From: Acytostelium subglobosum LB1
Lineage: Eukaryota > Evosea > Eumycetozoa > Acytosteliales > Acytosteliaceae
Length of the DNA stretch: 64,000 bases
Assembly: GCF_000787575.1 (NCBI RefSeq)
Contig: NW_012236505.1
Location: 124,001 to 188,000, forward strand
Reading direction: 5' to 3'
Part shown: positions 1 to 10,979 of the stretch, piece by piece
How positions within the stretch are numbered: the stretch's first letter is position 1
Layout of the letters: each line of letters begins with the position of its first letter
Notes under the pieces: generated by a model
Told to the model about the DNA's origin: nothing
Databases searched by the model: none
Seen by the model: the letters and a program-made list of their open reading frames with translations, nothing else
Translations under genes and position numbers: made by a program

Positions 1-149
1 TGTTTGGCTACTCGACCGAGCTGCGTTCATGCACACAGGGCAAGGGTGAGTTCACAATGGAGTATGCCAAGCACAGTCCAGTCACCAGAGAGCAGTTCAA
101 CACTCTCTGTGAAGAGTACCAGAAGAAGAGAGCCGAAGAGAGGAAGTAA
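1..149 (+). CDS. gfm1: Mitochondrial elongation factor G (EF-G1), C-terminal end only
   Basis: The window opens inside the last exon, read in the frame starting at base 3 and ending at the TAA at 147-149. The 48 visible residues begin [20 protein letters not shown], which is the end of domain V of translocase EF-G and is closest to the mitochondrial EFG1 type (FGYATELRS..TEGKG.YTMEY). The tail is short and ends in a basic KKRAEERK stretch. EF-G1 moves tRNA and mRNA through the mitochondrial ribosome using GTP. The rest of the gene, including the GTPase domain, lies left of the window, so the organellar assignment rests on this end alone. Confidence 0.8.
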   Translation, partial: FGYSTELRSCTQGKGEFTMEYAKHSPVTREQFNTLCEEYQKKRAEERK

Positions 150-342
150 ACTGTCACTACAATGTATTAGTGTCTCGCTTTTTTGAAATGATCGATTGAT
201 TGGATATGGATTGGTTCCAGCTAGTGTTCTTCTCTTTAGTCAGGTTTTATTGTTAGTTGGGGAGGATGATCATCCATCCCATCAATGAGCGAGGCGAGTG
301 GCAATGAGGCTGGACTTGGAAAGGTGTTACTACAATACTGAT

Positions 343-1043
343 TTACATGAACAGGACAAGGGCAATCAATGACACAATGAGCATTGGTGCAGCCTGGATG
401 AATGAGGAACCTATGAATGAATGGGGGAAGTATGGATGGTTAGAACTAATGTGCCATGCGCACTGCCACTCAATCAATCAATCAAACATACTTGAGTTCA
501 AGATTCCATAGGTGTAGGAAGTGGAGAAACCTAGTTGGTTGGTGACAACGACAGAGATACCTGTTGGTGTCTTGGGGTTGAGACCATTGAAGGTGGCAAG
601 GTTGACGTTGTTGCCTTGGTCGATGATGGTGGGGTTGGCGACTGGGGTTGGAGACAGCTGTCTAACACCACAGGCAGAGAATGGGAAGGCACCCTTTGGC
701 AACTTGCCATCAAACATGTAGATGGCATAGGTGTCGTTGGGGCTACCAGTGGAGGTGAACTTGACAGTGGCGGACTTTCCACCATTAGACAAACTCAACT
801 CGATCTTACCACTGTTGCCTGGAGTTGGGAACTTGTTGTAGATATCTGTGTTCATCGTTCGTTCATTCGGTTAGTCTCTGTTGTTGTCGCTGTTCCAGTT
901 CTTGTTGTTATAACTACTCACCTTCATTAGAAGCGGCGATCATGAATTGGAAAGAGATTGGTCTGTCTGCGTAAGACTCATTGGCTTGAACCAGAGACGA
1001 TCTGTTTGATTGATTGATAACATGATAATGTTAGTGTATACTC

Positions 1044-1118
<75 letters not shown>

Positions 1119-1466
1119 GATATCTAGATCTACATCTACATACACATAACCTGGATTGGTATTTGGGAACTGGAAACTGCTGCCAAGAGTGTTTGGATCC
1201 CAATAGTCAGCTCTGTCGTTGGCGGATGGGGTTGGGACGCGGTTGACACCGACAAAGAGATTGACAGCACCAAAGCATGGCACCAAAAGTCCAAAGAATG
1301 CAGGTGGCGACGATTCGAGCAACAATGTCATGTTATCACCAACATTTGGAGCTGTAAAGTTAAACTGTTGGAGTTGGCCAAATGTGATCTTTGTCTGAGC
1401 TGATACTATTGTTGTAGTTGTTGCAATTGTTGCAACCAACAATGCGATAATGATTGATCTATTCAT
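343..1466 (-). CDS. Secreted GPI-anchored protein of unknown function (4 exons)
   Basis: Exons on the minus strand are 1466-1144, 1001-922, 845-492 and 410-343. They sum to 825 nt, a 274-residue protein, with GTATGT or GTGAGT donors and AG acceptors. Residues 1-23 form a signal peptide ending near VSAQ. The body is rich in Asn, Thr, Ser and Pro with several N-glycosylation sequons. The last exon encodes a Ser-rich stretch and a hydrophobic tail ending LIVSLIALVLFM, the layout of a GPI-attachment signal; without that exon the tail would be missed. I do not recognise a catalytic domain; the beta-strand-like middle (NGGKSATVKFTSTG) suggests an Ig or fn3-like fold, but that is a guess. Intron 1 holds a long TTGA tetranucleotide array. 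Confidence 0.75.
1041..1119. repeat. (CAAT)n microsatellite inside an intron
   Basis: About 19-20 uninterrupted copies of CAAT/ATCA fill the middle of intron 1 of the GPI-anchored protein gene; on the sense strand they read as TTGA. It is the longest member of a motif that recurs in introns across the window. Confidence 0.95.
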
Positions 1467-2054
1467 TATATATTATTATTGATATAGTAATTATTTGTTT
1501 ATAGTGATATGATGTATATATATATTAGATGAACGAAGCATGAAATCACATGTCATAGACCAAGTGTCAAACAAACAACAGGATTGTTGTTGTTCTCACA
1601 ATTAGAAAGATTTGGATTTATTGTGTGTTTGTGCAGGAAGGATGGATCACCCAACTTGGGTCTTTCAACACCCACCCCCTCTAATGTCTTTCATTCTTTG
1701 AAACGAGCTTGTGCCAAAAGAAGGTTGTTCCCTCCACTTCATTCAGATCATATTATGTCAGTTACAACTATTGTTATTATACAAATAACTTATAATATAT
1801 ATATTGACAATTTATAACAACAACAACAAAGATGTGATTAATTAATTAATTAAGTGTTGAATGGATAATCCATTCATTGACAATCTCCGATTCAATTCAT
1901 CAACTTTGTAATTGAACACGTTGCACCGATCGATCATCAAGAATCATCGGACTCGGGTCTATCAATGAGTTACATGATAATATCTTATCCACAGAATACC
2001 AATCCCGATGTGATTGTGGTGATGATCCGAGTTGTAAAAGAAGAAGACTGTCAT

Positions 2055-2072
2055 CGGGGCTGTCTTCAGCCC
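2055..2072. other. Perfect short hairpin followed by a C-run
   Basis: GGGGCTG-TCTT-CAGCCCC forms a 7-bp stem with a four-base loop, followed by more C residues. It sits alone in the divergent spacer. It could be part of a small RNA or a regulatory structure; nothing else supports a transcript. Confidence 0.35.
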
Positions 2073-2270
2073 CCCCCTTACGATGGATAACGAATCAAAC
2101 ACACACAGATGCAACAACAACACACAAGACACTGAATGAAAGTCAAACTTGATGCCGGAATCAGCGGAACAACACCCCAGAACATGCTATTAGACCATGA
2201 TGTCAAACCAGAGTTTTGAATTTTGGTTTCCAAGACTGCGAAAAGCGCACATTTATCTTTACACAATTGT

Positions 2271-2289
2271 AATAGCGTCAACACCCCCA
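2271..2289 (+). promoter_or_regulatory. Shared upstream element AATAGCGTCAACACCCCCA, copy 1
   Basis: These 19 bases recur without change at 10562-10580. The two sites lie 295 and 418 bases upstream of the first and fourth M66 start codons. A shorter match, CGTCAACACC, lies at 13731-13740 upstream of the fifth copy. The ACACCC core resembles C/A-rich developmental elements of Dictyostelium promoters, but its function here is inference. Confidence 0.5.
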
Positions 2290-2520
2290 AGTGGTCGAGG
2301 CAGGCCTTCATTATATACGTTGGTATCCATCCGACCGATCATTCGTATGACACCACCATCAGACCAGTCTAACCAACCAACAAATTAATCAAACAGTGTA
2401 CCACATTCCTCATCACATCAATGCCGGTAGTGTGCATGTCCATGCTTGGTACTGTACCTACCCTTATTTATATATTTTATATTAGATCTGTTTAAGTTAT
2501 TATTATTATTATCTTTAATA

Positions 2521-2554
<34 letters not shown>

Positions 2555-2565
2555 ATTATACAACA

Positions 2566-4748
2566 ATGGTAAATAGAAATGTTATAATTACAATCGCAGT
2601 GGTTGTCACACTGATTGTCGTGGCAATCATTGTCATCCCAACTGCTGTAGTACTATCCCGCAAAAATAATGATGAGCCAGGTCCAAATGGTAAGTTCACT
2701 ATCATCATATTAATCATCACTTTACATTGATTGATTGATTGATTGACACTTTATTATATACTTTTAGGACCTGCCTACACCATCAAGACCTTGAGATTCG
2801 CTCAAACTCATGTGATACCTGCACAAGGCCTCAATTGGAAGACCAGAAACAATCAGACTACCGAACTCCATTTAGTTGGTGAACGTGATACTTTGGTGTT
2901 GGTCGAGTTTGAGGATGTCATTGAGCCAACTTACAGACCACGTCTCCAAGTTTGGTTGCCAACTGCCAACAATCAATCAATTGTTGAGCTGGCCACAACC
3001 ATCGACATGAACCTGCCCATAGAGTTGCCGCCAACAGAGTCCAACGGTACCATGTATGGCGCCAACAACACATACAGTGTGCGCCTTCCCGCCAAGTACG
3101 TCCTGCCACGCATGCAAGTCACCTTCAAGAACAACCATCACAACTCCACCGAGCCAGTTGCACCCATCGTCGGCTTTAGTTCATCGGCCTTCCTCTACGT
3201 GTTGCCATTCTACTTGTTTGGCGCCGATGACAACAACTCTGTGCCCTTTGATCGCGTCAAGGTTGAGCGTCCCGCCGTAGTCCCATTCATCTACCAACAG
3301 TGGCCCGTGTCCAAGCTCTCGGTGGTCAATCACGGCCTCGGCAAGATGGTATTCAAGACTCTGGTCCAACATGAGACTGGATATGATGCCAGAGTACTCG
3401 AGGACAAGGATGAGATTGTGTTGCATGATGGATTCAAGTTGATGGGCATCGTGCTCAATATCATCTCTGGTATCTTTGCTGCCAATGGTGATGCAGGTCA
3501 GAACAAATTGATCTGGTCGCCCTTGATGGCACTCAACAATCAATCAAAGTTCTCTGATGCCGGTGGTGGTCTTGGAGGAGGCAAGAGAGGCACTGGAAGC
3601 GTGAGTGATGGTGTAATGATCCACGAGATTGGCCATGCCCAAGGTCTTCCAGTAAGTACTATTTCACATTCAATCATTTCATCACTTCCTGGAACTATTC
3701 CATCCATCACTCATTTCACTCAATCACTCAATCACTCTATCACATCGCTCATCACATCACTCAATCACACACCCTGGAACTATTCCGTCATAATCACTCC
3801 GATCACTAACTCTTGATAATCAATCATCTATAGCATGCTGGTGAATGGTACGATAATGGTGGATACCCTTACGTTAATGGAAGTTTGATTGGCTCTGCCT
3901 GGGGCTTCAACATGGACACCAATGAGTTCCTCACAAACCTCATCCCCACCAACTCTTCCGGTTACAAGAACTGCAACACTAGCAAGGTTATGCTTAATAA
4001 CAAATGTGTGAAGCAGGATCCAATGCAGAGTGGCAGTGGCACCCAGGCCAAGGGCTACCCCTACGCCATGTTTGCCGACTTCAACGTTGGCAAGATCCAG
4101 AACTTCTTTGAGGGAGATACCGTCGTCACCAAGGATGGTGCCCACTCAATCAGTGCGCTCAAGACATTTGTTCCCGAGACCAAGTCCTACATCCAGTGGG
4201 ACAGCATCGATCTCAAGAACGTGCCATTCAACATCACCAACTCGACCAACGGCATGAACGGAATGGACGCTGGCATGCCCGTCATCTACGATGTACCAGT
4301 CTACACCGTGTTCATCCAGTACATCAACGCGCCAACATCGGCGTGCAAGGACTGCAGCATCATCTACCCGTTGGTCAAGTGGACCGGCAACCTGCTGCGC
4401 CACATCGACCCGACCGACCCAGCTCAGATCGCCCAGATCCCCATCGACAAGGGACCTCTGGCATGGTATTGCCAGGGCTCTGGCTGCGACTTCACACTGC
4501 GCGTGACATACACCGACAACTCAAAGTATGTAAAGTTGTTGCAGGAGGGTGTTCGCAAGTATTACGATGGAGATGGTCCTGTGAACCCTGCCTGTCTGGA
4601 CCCCAAGGACTCGGCAAGCACCTTCCTCTTTGTTGAGAACATCCCCGCCAACAAGGACGCTCGTCTCGTCGAGTTGTTGTGGACTCCATACGGATACAAC
4701 ACAACCACACAAGCCAATGCCAAGGTATTGGTATCTAAATCATTCTAA
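2566..4748 (+). CDS. Dictomallein-like M66 zinc metalloprotease, array copy 1
   Basis: Exons 2566-2689, 2768-3651 and 3834-4748 give 640 residues. Exon 1 encodes a short N-terminus and one hydrophobic segment (about residues 6-29), a type II signal anchor, then a short linker (DEPGPN). The rest is the extracellular M66 (StcE/dictomallein) catalytic region. The zinc motif HEIGHAQGLPH is at residues 327-337: two His ligands and the Glu are in exon 2, and the third His is the first codon of exon 3. The C-terminal part shows the family blocks GSAWGFNMDTNEFL, KQDPMQ, YPYAMFADF, WTGNLLRHIDPTD and ELLWTPYGYN. M66 enzymes such as StcE cut mucin-type glycoproteins; the substrate here is unknown. Without a long stalk, it would sit close to the membrane. 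Confidence 0.85.
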
Positions 4749-5115
4749 AATATAATAAATTAATTTATTATTATTATTATCATTTTCCGTCCTATCTTCT
4801 TTTGTTCGTTTGTTTTTGTTGTGTTGGATTGATCATAAATCTGAACGACATGCCCCACTGCAATCGATCAATTGGGGAAAGTGTGGTGAGCCGATGGTCC
4901 TTGTGAACACGATGCCATCACTACTAACCTTGGATACCATCACAAAAATGTCGTATATTCCGCGGGGTTTAGACTTATTCAAAGCCATTTAACAAATATC
5001 TTCCCTTACAAGTCAGATCACACCGACATACAATGTCCAGGGACAAGTAAGTACATCATTAGGTATCATTTCCACTTTTATATATTTCACATTATTACTT
5101 AATCAAAAAATAATA
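4749..5115 (+). promoter_or_regulatory. Spacer and promoter between M66 copies 1 and 2
   Basis: A 367-base AT-rich spacer with T-rich runs after the copy 1 stop and poly-A before the copy 2 start. A moderately GC-rich patch lies near 4850-4930. No ORF, RNA gene or obvious repeat was recognised. Confidence 0.4.
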
Positions 5116-7368
5116 ATGGTAAAGAAGCAGAGTATAATAATTATTATTACAATTATAGTAGTTGTGTTGATAGTTGTTGCTGTAGTTGTTCCAACAACAA
5201 TAGTTTTGATTAACAAAAATGATGACAAAGACCAATCAGATTCATCATCAACTGAGATCAACAACAACAGCTCTATAACAACTAGTCCAACAACTTCGTC
5301 AACAACTTCAACAACCTCAACTACCTCAATCACTTCAACTACTTCAACTACCTCAACTGGTTCATCCACAACCTCCACTTCCTCTACAACTTTAACATCA
5401 ACAACAGGTGATCCAACACCAACACCAACTCAAACTTTGACACCTAAACCTGATCCAAGTTTGTTAACATATATTCTGTATTTTAATTATAATTCCAATT
5501 TACTAATATTCAATCCTTTGGGATATTCAAACAGAAGCATATTCTATCAAGACAATCAACTTTGTCCAAACTCATGTGTTGCCACCTCAGGGATTGAAAT
5601 GGAGAACCCCAAACAATTCAACTACTGTACTTCATCTTGTTGGACAACGTCGGACAATGGTATTGGTAGAGTTTGAGGATCGGATAGTGTCAGACTTTAG
5701 ACCACTTCTCCATGTTTGGAATCCATCGACCAAGTCTCCTGGATCAAATGAGTTGGTCACCACCATCTACTGCAACCTACCATTTGAGCTACCCCCTACC
5801 GAGTCCAACGGTCCCATGTTTGCTGATAACACATACAGTGCAGGTATCCCTGCCAACTTTGTTATGCCAGGAATGCAAGTAACATTTGAGAATGATCACA
5901 AGAAGTCCACAACTCCTGTTGAACCCTTGGTTGGCATGGCAAGTTCTGCTATACTCTGGAATTTGCCATTCTACCTCTTTGGAGCAAACGACACCAACTC
6001 ATATCCATTTAGTCAAATCAAAGACGAGTCCAAGAATAAGTTATTCATCTATCAACAATGGCCAGTGTCCTCACTCACTACTGCAAATCATGCAATGGGT
6101 ATAGTGTCTTTGGATACAATTGTCCAACATGTTAATGGATACGAAGCTAGGAAGGTTACCAACTTGGATGAGATTACAAACAATGATGGATTTGGAATAA
6201 TGGCTACAGTACTTGGATTTCTCTCTCGTATATTTGATGCCAATGGTGATGGTTCACAAAACAAAGTGATCTGGTCTCCTTTAATGTCAATCAACAAGCA
6301 TGGTGAATATGGAACTGTTGACGGTGGACTTGGTGGAGGCAGAAGAGCAACTGGTGATATCAGCAATGGATTAATTATCCATGAGGTCGGTCATGCACAA
6401 GGTCTTCCAGTATGTATTAAAAGAATCATTCACTCACTCCATCATTCGCTTATTCACTCAATCACTCATTAACTTTTACCCATATTCAACTTATATTAGC
6501 ATGCTGGTGAAGCCTTCAATAATGGAGCCTTCCCTTATGTTAGGGGAAGTCTGAATGGTTCAGTATGGGGCTTCAACTTTGATACAAACGAGTTCTTGTC
6601 CATCTATATCCCATCAAACTCATCAGATTATGATGATTGCAAGGATGATGGTAATATAATGAGGGATGACAGGTGTGTCAGACAGGACCCAATGCAAGGC
6701 GGTAGTGGTGACCAAGCCAAAGGCTACCCCTACACAATGTTCTCCGACTTCAACGCTGGCAAGATCCAACAGTTCTATGAGGGCGCGCCCATATGGGTGC
6801 CAGAGACACAGTCCTACATCAAATGGGACGATGTCAATTTGGTGAATGTACCCTATCCCATTGTGAACACATCCTATGGACTGTATGGTATGGACGATGG
6901 CATGCCCGTGCTCCGTGATGTCCCTGTCTACACTGTGATCATCCAGTACATCAACGCCATCAACTCGTCTTGCACCAACTGCAACATTGTCTATCCTCTG
7001 ATCAAGTGGACGGGCAACCTCAATCGTCACATCGACCGACGGACGAGAAGCAGCTCTCGCCCATCAACACTGGCGACATTGACTGGTACTGCAAACAGTC
7101 CGGCTGCGACTTCACCCTGCGCGTCACCTACAAGGACGGCTCAAAGTACATCAAGCTGTTGCAGGTTGGCGTTAGGAAGTGGTTCGACCAGAATGGTGAG
7201 GTTGATCCCGACTGTTTAGATCCCAAGGACAATGACAGTACATTCACAATCATCGAGAATATCCCTGCTGATCTTCAAGTTACCTTGGTCGAACTCCTCT
7301 GGACACCCTATGGCTTCAGAACCATCTTGGCTTCCGATGCCAAAGTGTTGGTCTCTCAATCATTCTAA
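5116..7368 (+). CDS. Dictomallein-like M66 metalloprotease, array copy 2, stalked; frame interrupted once
   Basis: Exons 5116-5458, 5535-6409 and 6500-7368. Exon 1 carries MVKKQ, a hydrophobic anchor (residues 6-30) and then about 70 residues of Ser/Thr/Pro-rich stalk, which would be heavily O-glycosylated. Intron 1 begins GTTTGT, weaker than in the other copies. The zinc motif HEVGHAQGLPH (397-407) is whole. Two departures stand out: about 14 residues are missing before WVPETQSY compared with every other copy, and exon lengths sum to one less than a multiple of three. The frame changes near 7035, inside the conserved RHIDPTD block, and the expected C-terminus then continues in another frame to SQSF at 7368. 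A young pseudogene or a one-base assembly error would both explain this. Closest to copy 3 (shared DFRPLLHVWNPS). Confidence 0.75.
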
Positions 7369-7839
7369 TAAACTATCACTCACTGACTACATACTTTATC
7401 TCTTCTCTATGATGTATGTTTGACATTCATATGGCTTGTTGATGGGGGAAGAACCATCACTTTTATAAATGGATAAAAAGTGGCAATTTGAGATATTTGT
7501 AGCCCTTAATTTGGCACACGAAATGCGAGTGATCACTGTGGTTGCATGGTACCCATTGATGGTTCTGGTACCCAATCAAATCTCCCCCGATCATTCAAAG
7601 CCAATGGTTCCGAAATAATAACAAAGGCCCGAGTCCCTCCAACACATCTACCATTTTGATCAAATGGGTTTAATGATACTCTTTGTTTGACAAGCATCAA
7701 ACTAACATGACTGACCAATCAATGTCTTTAAATTCTCCCACAAAGTATTAATAAATCAATAATTCAATCATATATATAATAAAACAAATAATCTCTGTAT
7801 AATATATTATTTATTTATTTATTTATTTATTTATTAAGA
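7369..7839 (+). promoter_or_regulatory. Spacer and promoter between M66 copies 2 and 3
   Basis: This 471-base spacer contains two GGTACCCA words (about 7549 and 7570) and ends in a (TTTA)n tract at 7808-7832 directly before the start codon of copy 3. No ORF worth calling. Confidence 0.4.
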
Positions 7840-10129
7840 ATGGTTAAAAAGACCATTATTATTACTATCACAATAGTGGTTGCACTTATTGTTGTGGCTG
7901 CTGTTGTAGTACCTACTACTATTGTATTGTTAAATAATAAGAATAATAATGATGTTAAAGATACATCTTCGTCAACATCTGAAGCATCTACAACGGACTC
8001 TCCAACAACCTTTACTTCCACAACCACTTCTGGAGATCCATCTTCAACAACAACAACTGGAAGTCCGACAGCAAGTACTACCTCCACTACGGAAAAGCCG
8101 ACTACTTCATCGTCCACAACAACTTCATCAACCACTGGAACTCCAACACCTACTCCAAATCCCAACCCAACAGGTATGTATCTGTGATCACACACTCAAA
8201 CAATCAATCAATAAACCAATCAAACTAACCTAATCAATCAAACAATCAAACATATATAGGACCTGCATACACTATCAAGAATATCCAATTTGTTCAAACT
8301 CATGTCCTCCCACCCAAGGGACTGAAGTGGACCACCCCAGATAATAGGACTACAGTACTACATTTGGTTGGTAATCGTGATACTATGGTATTGGTTGAGT
8401 TCAAGGAGAAGATTGTGTCAGACTTTAGACCTCTACTCCATGTTTGGAATCCATCTGCCCAGAACCCATCTTCATTGGATCTCGGCACCACCATCTACTG
8501 TAACCTCCCTTTTGAGATGCCACCCACCGAGTCCAAGGGTCCAAAGTTCGGTGAGAACTTGTATAGTGCACGTATCCCCGCCCAATACATCACTCAGGGA
8601 TTCGAGGTCACATTTGAGAACGACAAGAAGAACTCGACTGTCCCAGTTGCCCCAGTTGTTGGATTCGCCTCAACAGCCATCCTCTACAACCTTCCATTCT
8701 ACATGTTTGGAGCTGATGACACCAACTCTGTCCCCTTCTCCCAGGTCAAGGCTGAGAAGGCTGCCAATGTACCATTCATCTACCAACAATGGCCAGTGTC
8801 CAAGCTGATCCATGCTAACCATCCAATGGGCAAGATTGTCTTCAACACTGTCATTCATCACATTGATGGTGCTGATGCCTACAAGATCACAAGTTTGGAC
8901 AACATTGTTGAGAATGATCAGTTCAAGCTAATGGGATTGGTTCTTGACTTTATCGATAGGATTGTCACAGCCAATGGTGATTCAGATTCAAACATTATTA
9001 CTTGGGCACCACTACTCTCCCTTCATTCCAATGGACAATATGAAGAAGTTGGAGGTGGACTTGGAGGTGGACTCAAAGGTACCGGTGCTGCACAAAGTGA
9101 TGGAGTGATGATCCATGAAGTTGGACATGCTCAAGGACTACCAGTATGTAATCACTCAAACAATCAATCAATCACACTCAAACAAATACTCATTCTATCA
9201 CTTAATAATAGCATGCTGGAGAAGCCTACACTGATGGAAGCTACCCCTATGCTAAGGGTAGTGTGGATGGATCAGCTTGGGGATTCAACTTTAACACGAA
9301 TGAGTTCTTGGGATTGTACATCCCTTCCAACTCAACTGAGTATGAGGCTTGCAAGGAGGAGGACAGAGTGATCTACAATGGAAGGTGTATCAAACAGGAT
9401 CCAATGCAAGGTGGTGCAGGTTGCCAGTCAATTGGATACCCATACACAATGTATGCCGACTACAGTGCTGGCCGCATTCAGAGTCTGTACGAAGGTTCGA
9501 CTACAGTGGTCAAGGGTGCACATGTGATCAGTGGCATCAGAACCTACCTCCCCGACACCAAGTCATTCGTCCAGTGGGACAGTATCGATCAGAAGGTGGT
9601 GCCACTCAAGATCATCAACGAGTCTTATGGAATCTATGGCATGGACATGGGTGCACCATCTGTGCGCAACGTCCCCGTCTACACCATCATGATCCAGTAC
9701 ATCAACGCACCAACTTCATCGTGCACTGGCTGCAGCGTCATTTATCCTCCATCTCCCAAGTGGACTGGCAACTTGGTCCGCCACATCGACCCCACCGACG
9801 CCACACAACTAGCCGAGCTCAACATCGACTCGGGCAATCTGAGATGGTTCTGCGCAGGATCTGGCTGTGACTACACCATGCGTGTCACCTACAACGACGG
9901 ATCCAAGTACACCAAGCTGTTCCAAAAGGGTGTCAGAGCATTCTATGATATGGCGGGTGCTGCCGAACCCCAGTACACCGATCCCAAGAAGTCAGCTAGC
10001 ACCTACCTCTTCGTCGAGAATGTACCAGGCAACAAGCCCATCACCCTGGTCGAGCTACTCTGGACTCCAATGGGCTATGCCTCGCCCACACCATCCAATG
10101 CTCAAGTGTTGATATCCAGAAGTTTCTGA
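7840..10129 (+). CDS. Dictomallein-like M66 metalloprotease, array copy 3, long mucin-like stalk
   Basis: Exons 7840-8173, 8260-9143 and 9212-10129 give 711 residues, the longest intact member of the array. After MVKK and a hydrophobic anchor (residues 5-29) comes a 75-residue stalk made almost only of Thr, Ser and Pro (STTTTGSPTASTTSTTEKP and similar). The catalytic region keeps HEVGHAQGLPH (397-407), again with the last His opening exon 3, and the blocks WGFNFNTNEF, IKQDPMQGG, WTGNLVRHIDPTD and ELLWTPMGY. It shares DFRPLLHVWNPS with copy 2, so the two form a stalked pair. The stalk should lift the protease domain away from the cell surface, which may set it apart from the short-linker copies in substrate reach. 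Confidence 0.85.
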
Positions 10130-10298
10130 TCGTTTCATTGATCAATCAATCACACCACATTAAACACATTAATTTAATATCTTTTTTATAACTTTAATTA
10201 TTTATATCTAAGTATCTGAATGACATCAACATATTTGATCATGTTACCTTAGAACTTTAAGTAGGAAAGTACCCAATTTAGTAAATGTGGAAGTGGTC

Positions 10299-10375
10299 TC
10301 AACTTAGATAATAATTACAATGATGCGAACCCAATCAATCAAACATGTTGTAACAGATTCAAATATCTAAGTTGA
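10299..10375. repeat. 12-bp inverted repeat with a 53-base spacer
   Basis: TCAACTTAGATA at 10299-10310 is matched by its exact reverse complement TATCTAAGTTGA at 10364-10375. No flanking target duplication was found, so this may be a protein-binding palindrome or the remains of a small element rather than a transposon. Confidence 0.5.
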
Positions 10376-10561
10376 CTGACTCTTTAATACCAACAGGACA
10401 ATAATTTTTATTATTATTAACCATACCCTACCAAACAATCAAATATTTAAGTAGCCTAATGCTGATTGATGGGGTACCCTTTTTCAGAGTACGAACCATG
10501 CAACACACTCAATATCTGATATTTGATCGTTTTCAAAACAGAGAGAAAAATGCCAATGTCG

Positions 10562-10580
10562 AATAGCGTCAACACCCCCA
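10562..10580 (+). promoter_or_regulatory. Shared upstream element AATAGCGTCAACACCCCCA, copy 2
   Basis: Exact repeat of the 19 bases at 2271-2289; it lies 418 bases upstream of the M66 copy 4 start. Its survival in otherwise diverged spacer suggests either a kept regulatory site or a remnant of the duplicated unit. Confidence 0.5.
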
Positions 10581-10979
10581 TCGTCGGTGTGTGCATGGTA
10601 TCGGACATGTTGTAGGCTAGCCCATGATCATTTTTGCTCTACTTCTACACAAAAGCCATCCTACCCAACCTTAACAAATCACCCATCCGCACCCCACCCG
10701 ACTCGTCTCACTCTAACTCACTCAATCAATCACACATTATTATTAACTTTCAAAGATAACCGCGTGAATAAGGCATAGGCAGGTCCTATTACCTATGCTA
10801 ACCTACTGAATGACCATGTTCGGACCAATGTAGGTGACACTACTCACATGGTTCTAACCACGGTTATTTATTGATCAAATTTGATCATTCGTTTCAAACT
10901 ATCTAACTCATTAATTATTATATATATATATATATCTTTGTATAATTATAACTTGTAATAATAATAATAATATATAATA

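Larger units (their letters stand above)
1467..2565. promoter_or_regulatory. Divergent intergenic region before the M66 array
   Basis: This AT-rich spacer separates the minus-strand GPI-protein gene from the first M66 copy and should hold both promoters. It contains TTAATTAA runs near 1840, a perfect 7-bp G/C hairpin at 2055-2072, a 19-base element at 2271-2289 that is repeated upstream of the fourth M66 copy, and a (TA)n tract at 2523-2550 just before the M66 start codon. No gene was seen. Confidence 0.5.
10130..10979 (+). promoter_or_regulatory. Spacer and promoter between M66 copies 3 and 4
   Basis: An 850-base spacer, the second largest in the array. It holds a perfect 12-bp inverted repeat (10299-10310 and 10364-10375), the second copy of the 19-base upstream element (10562-10580) and a (TA)n run near 10920 before the start codon. 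No gene was recognised. Confidence 0.45.
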
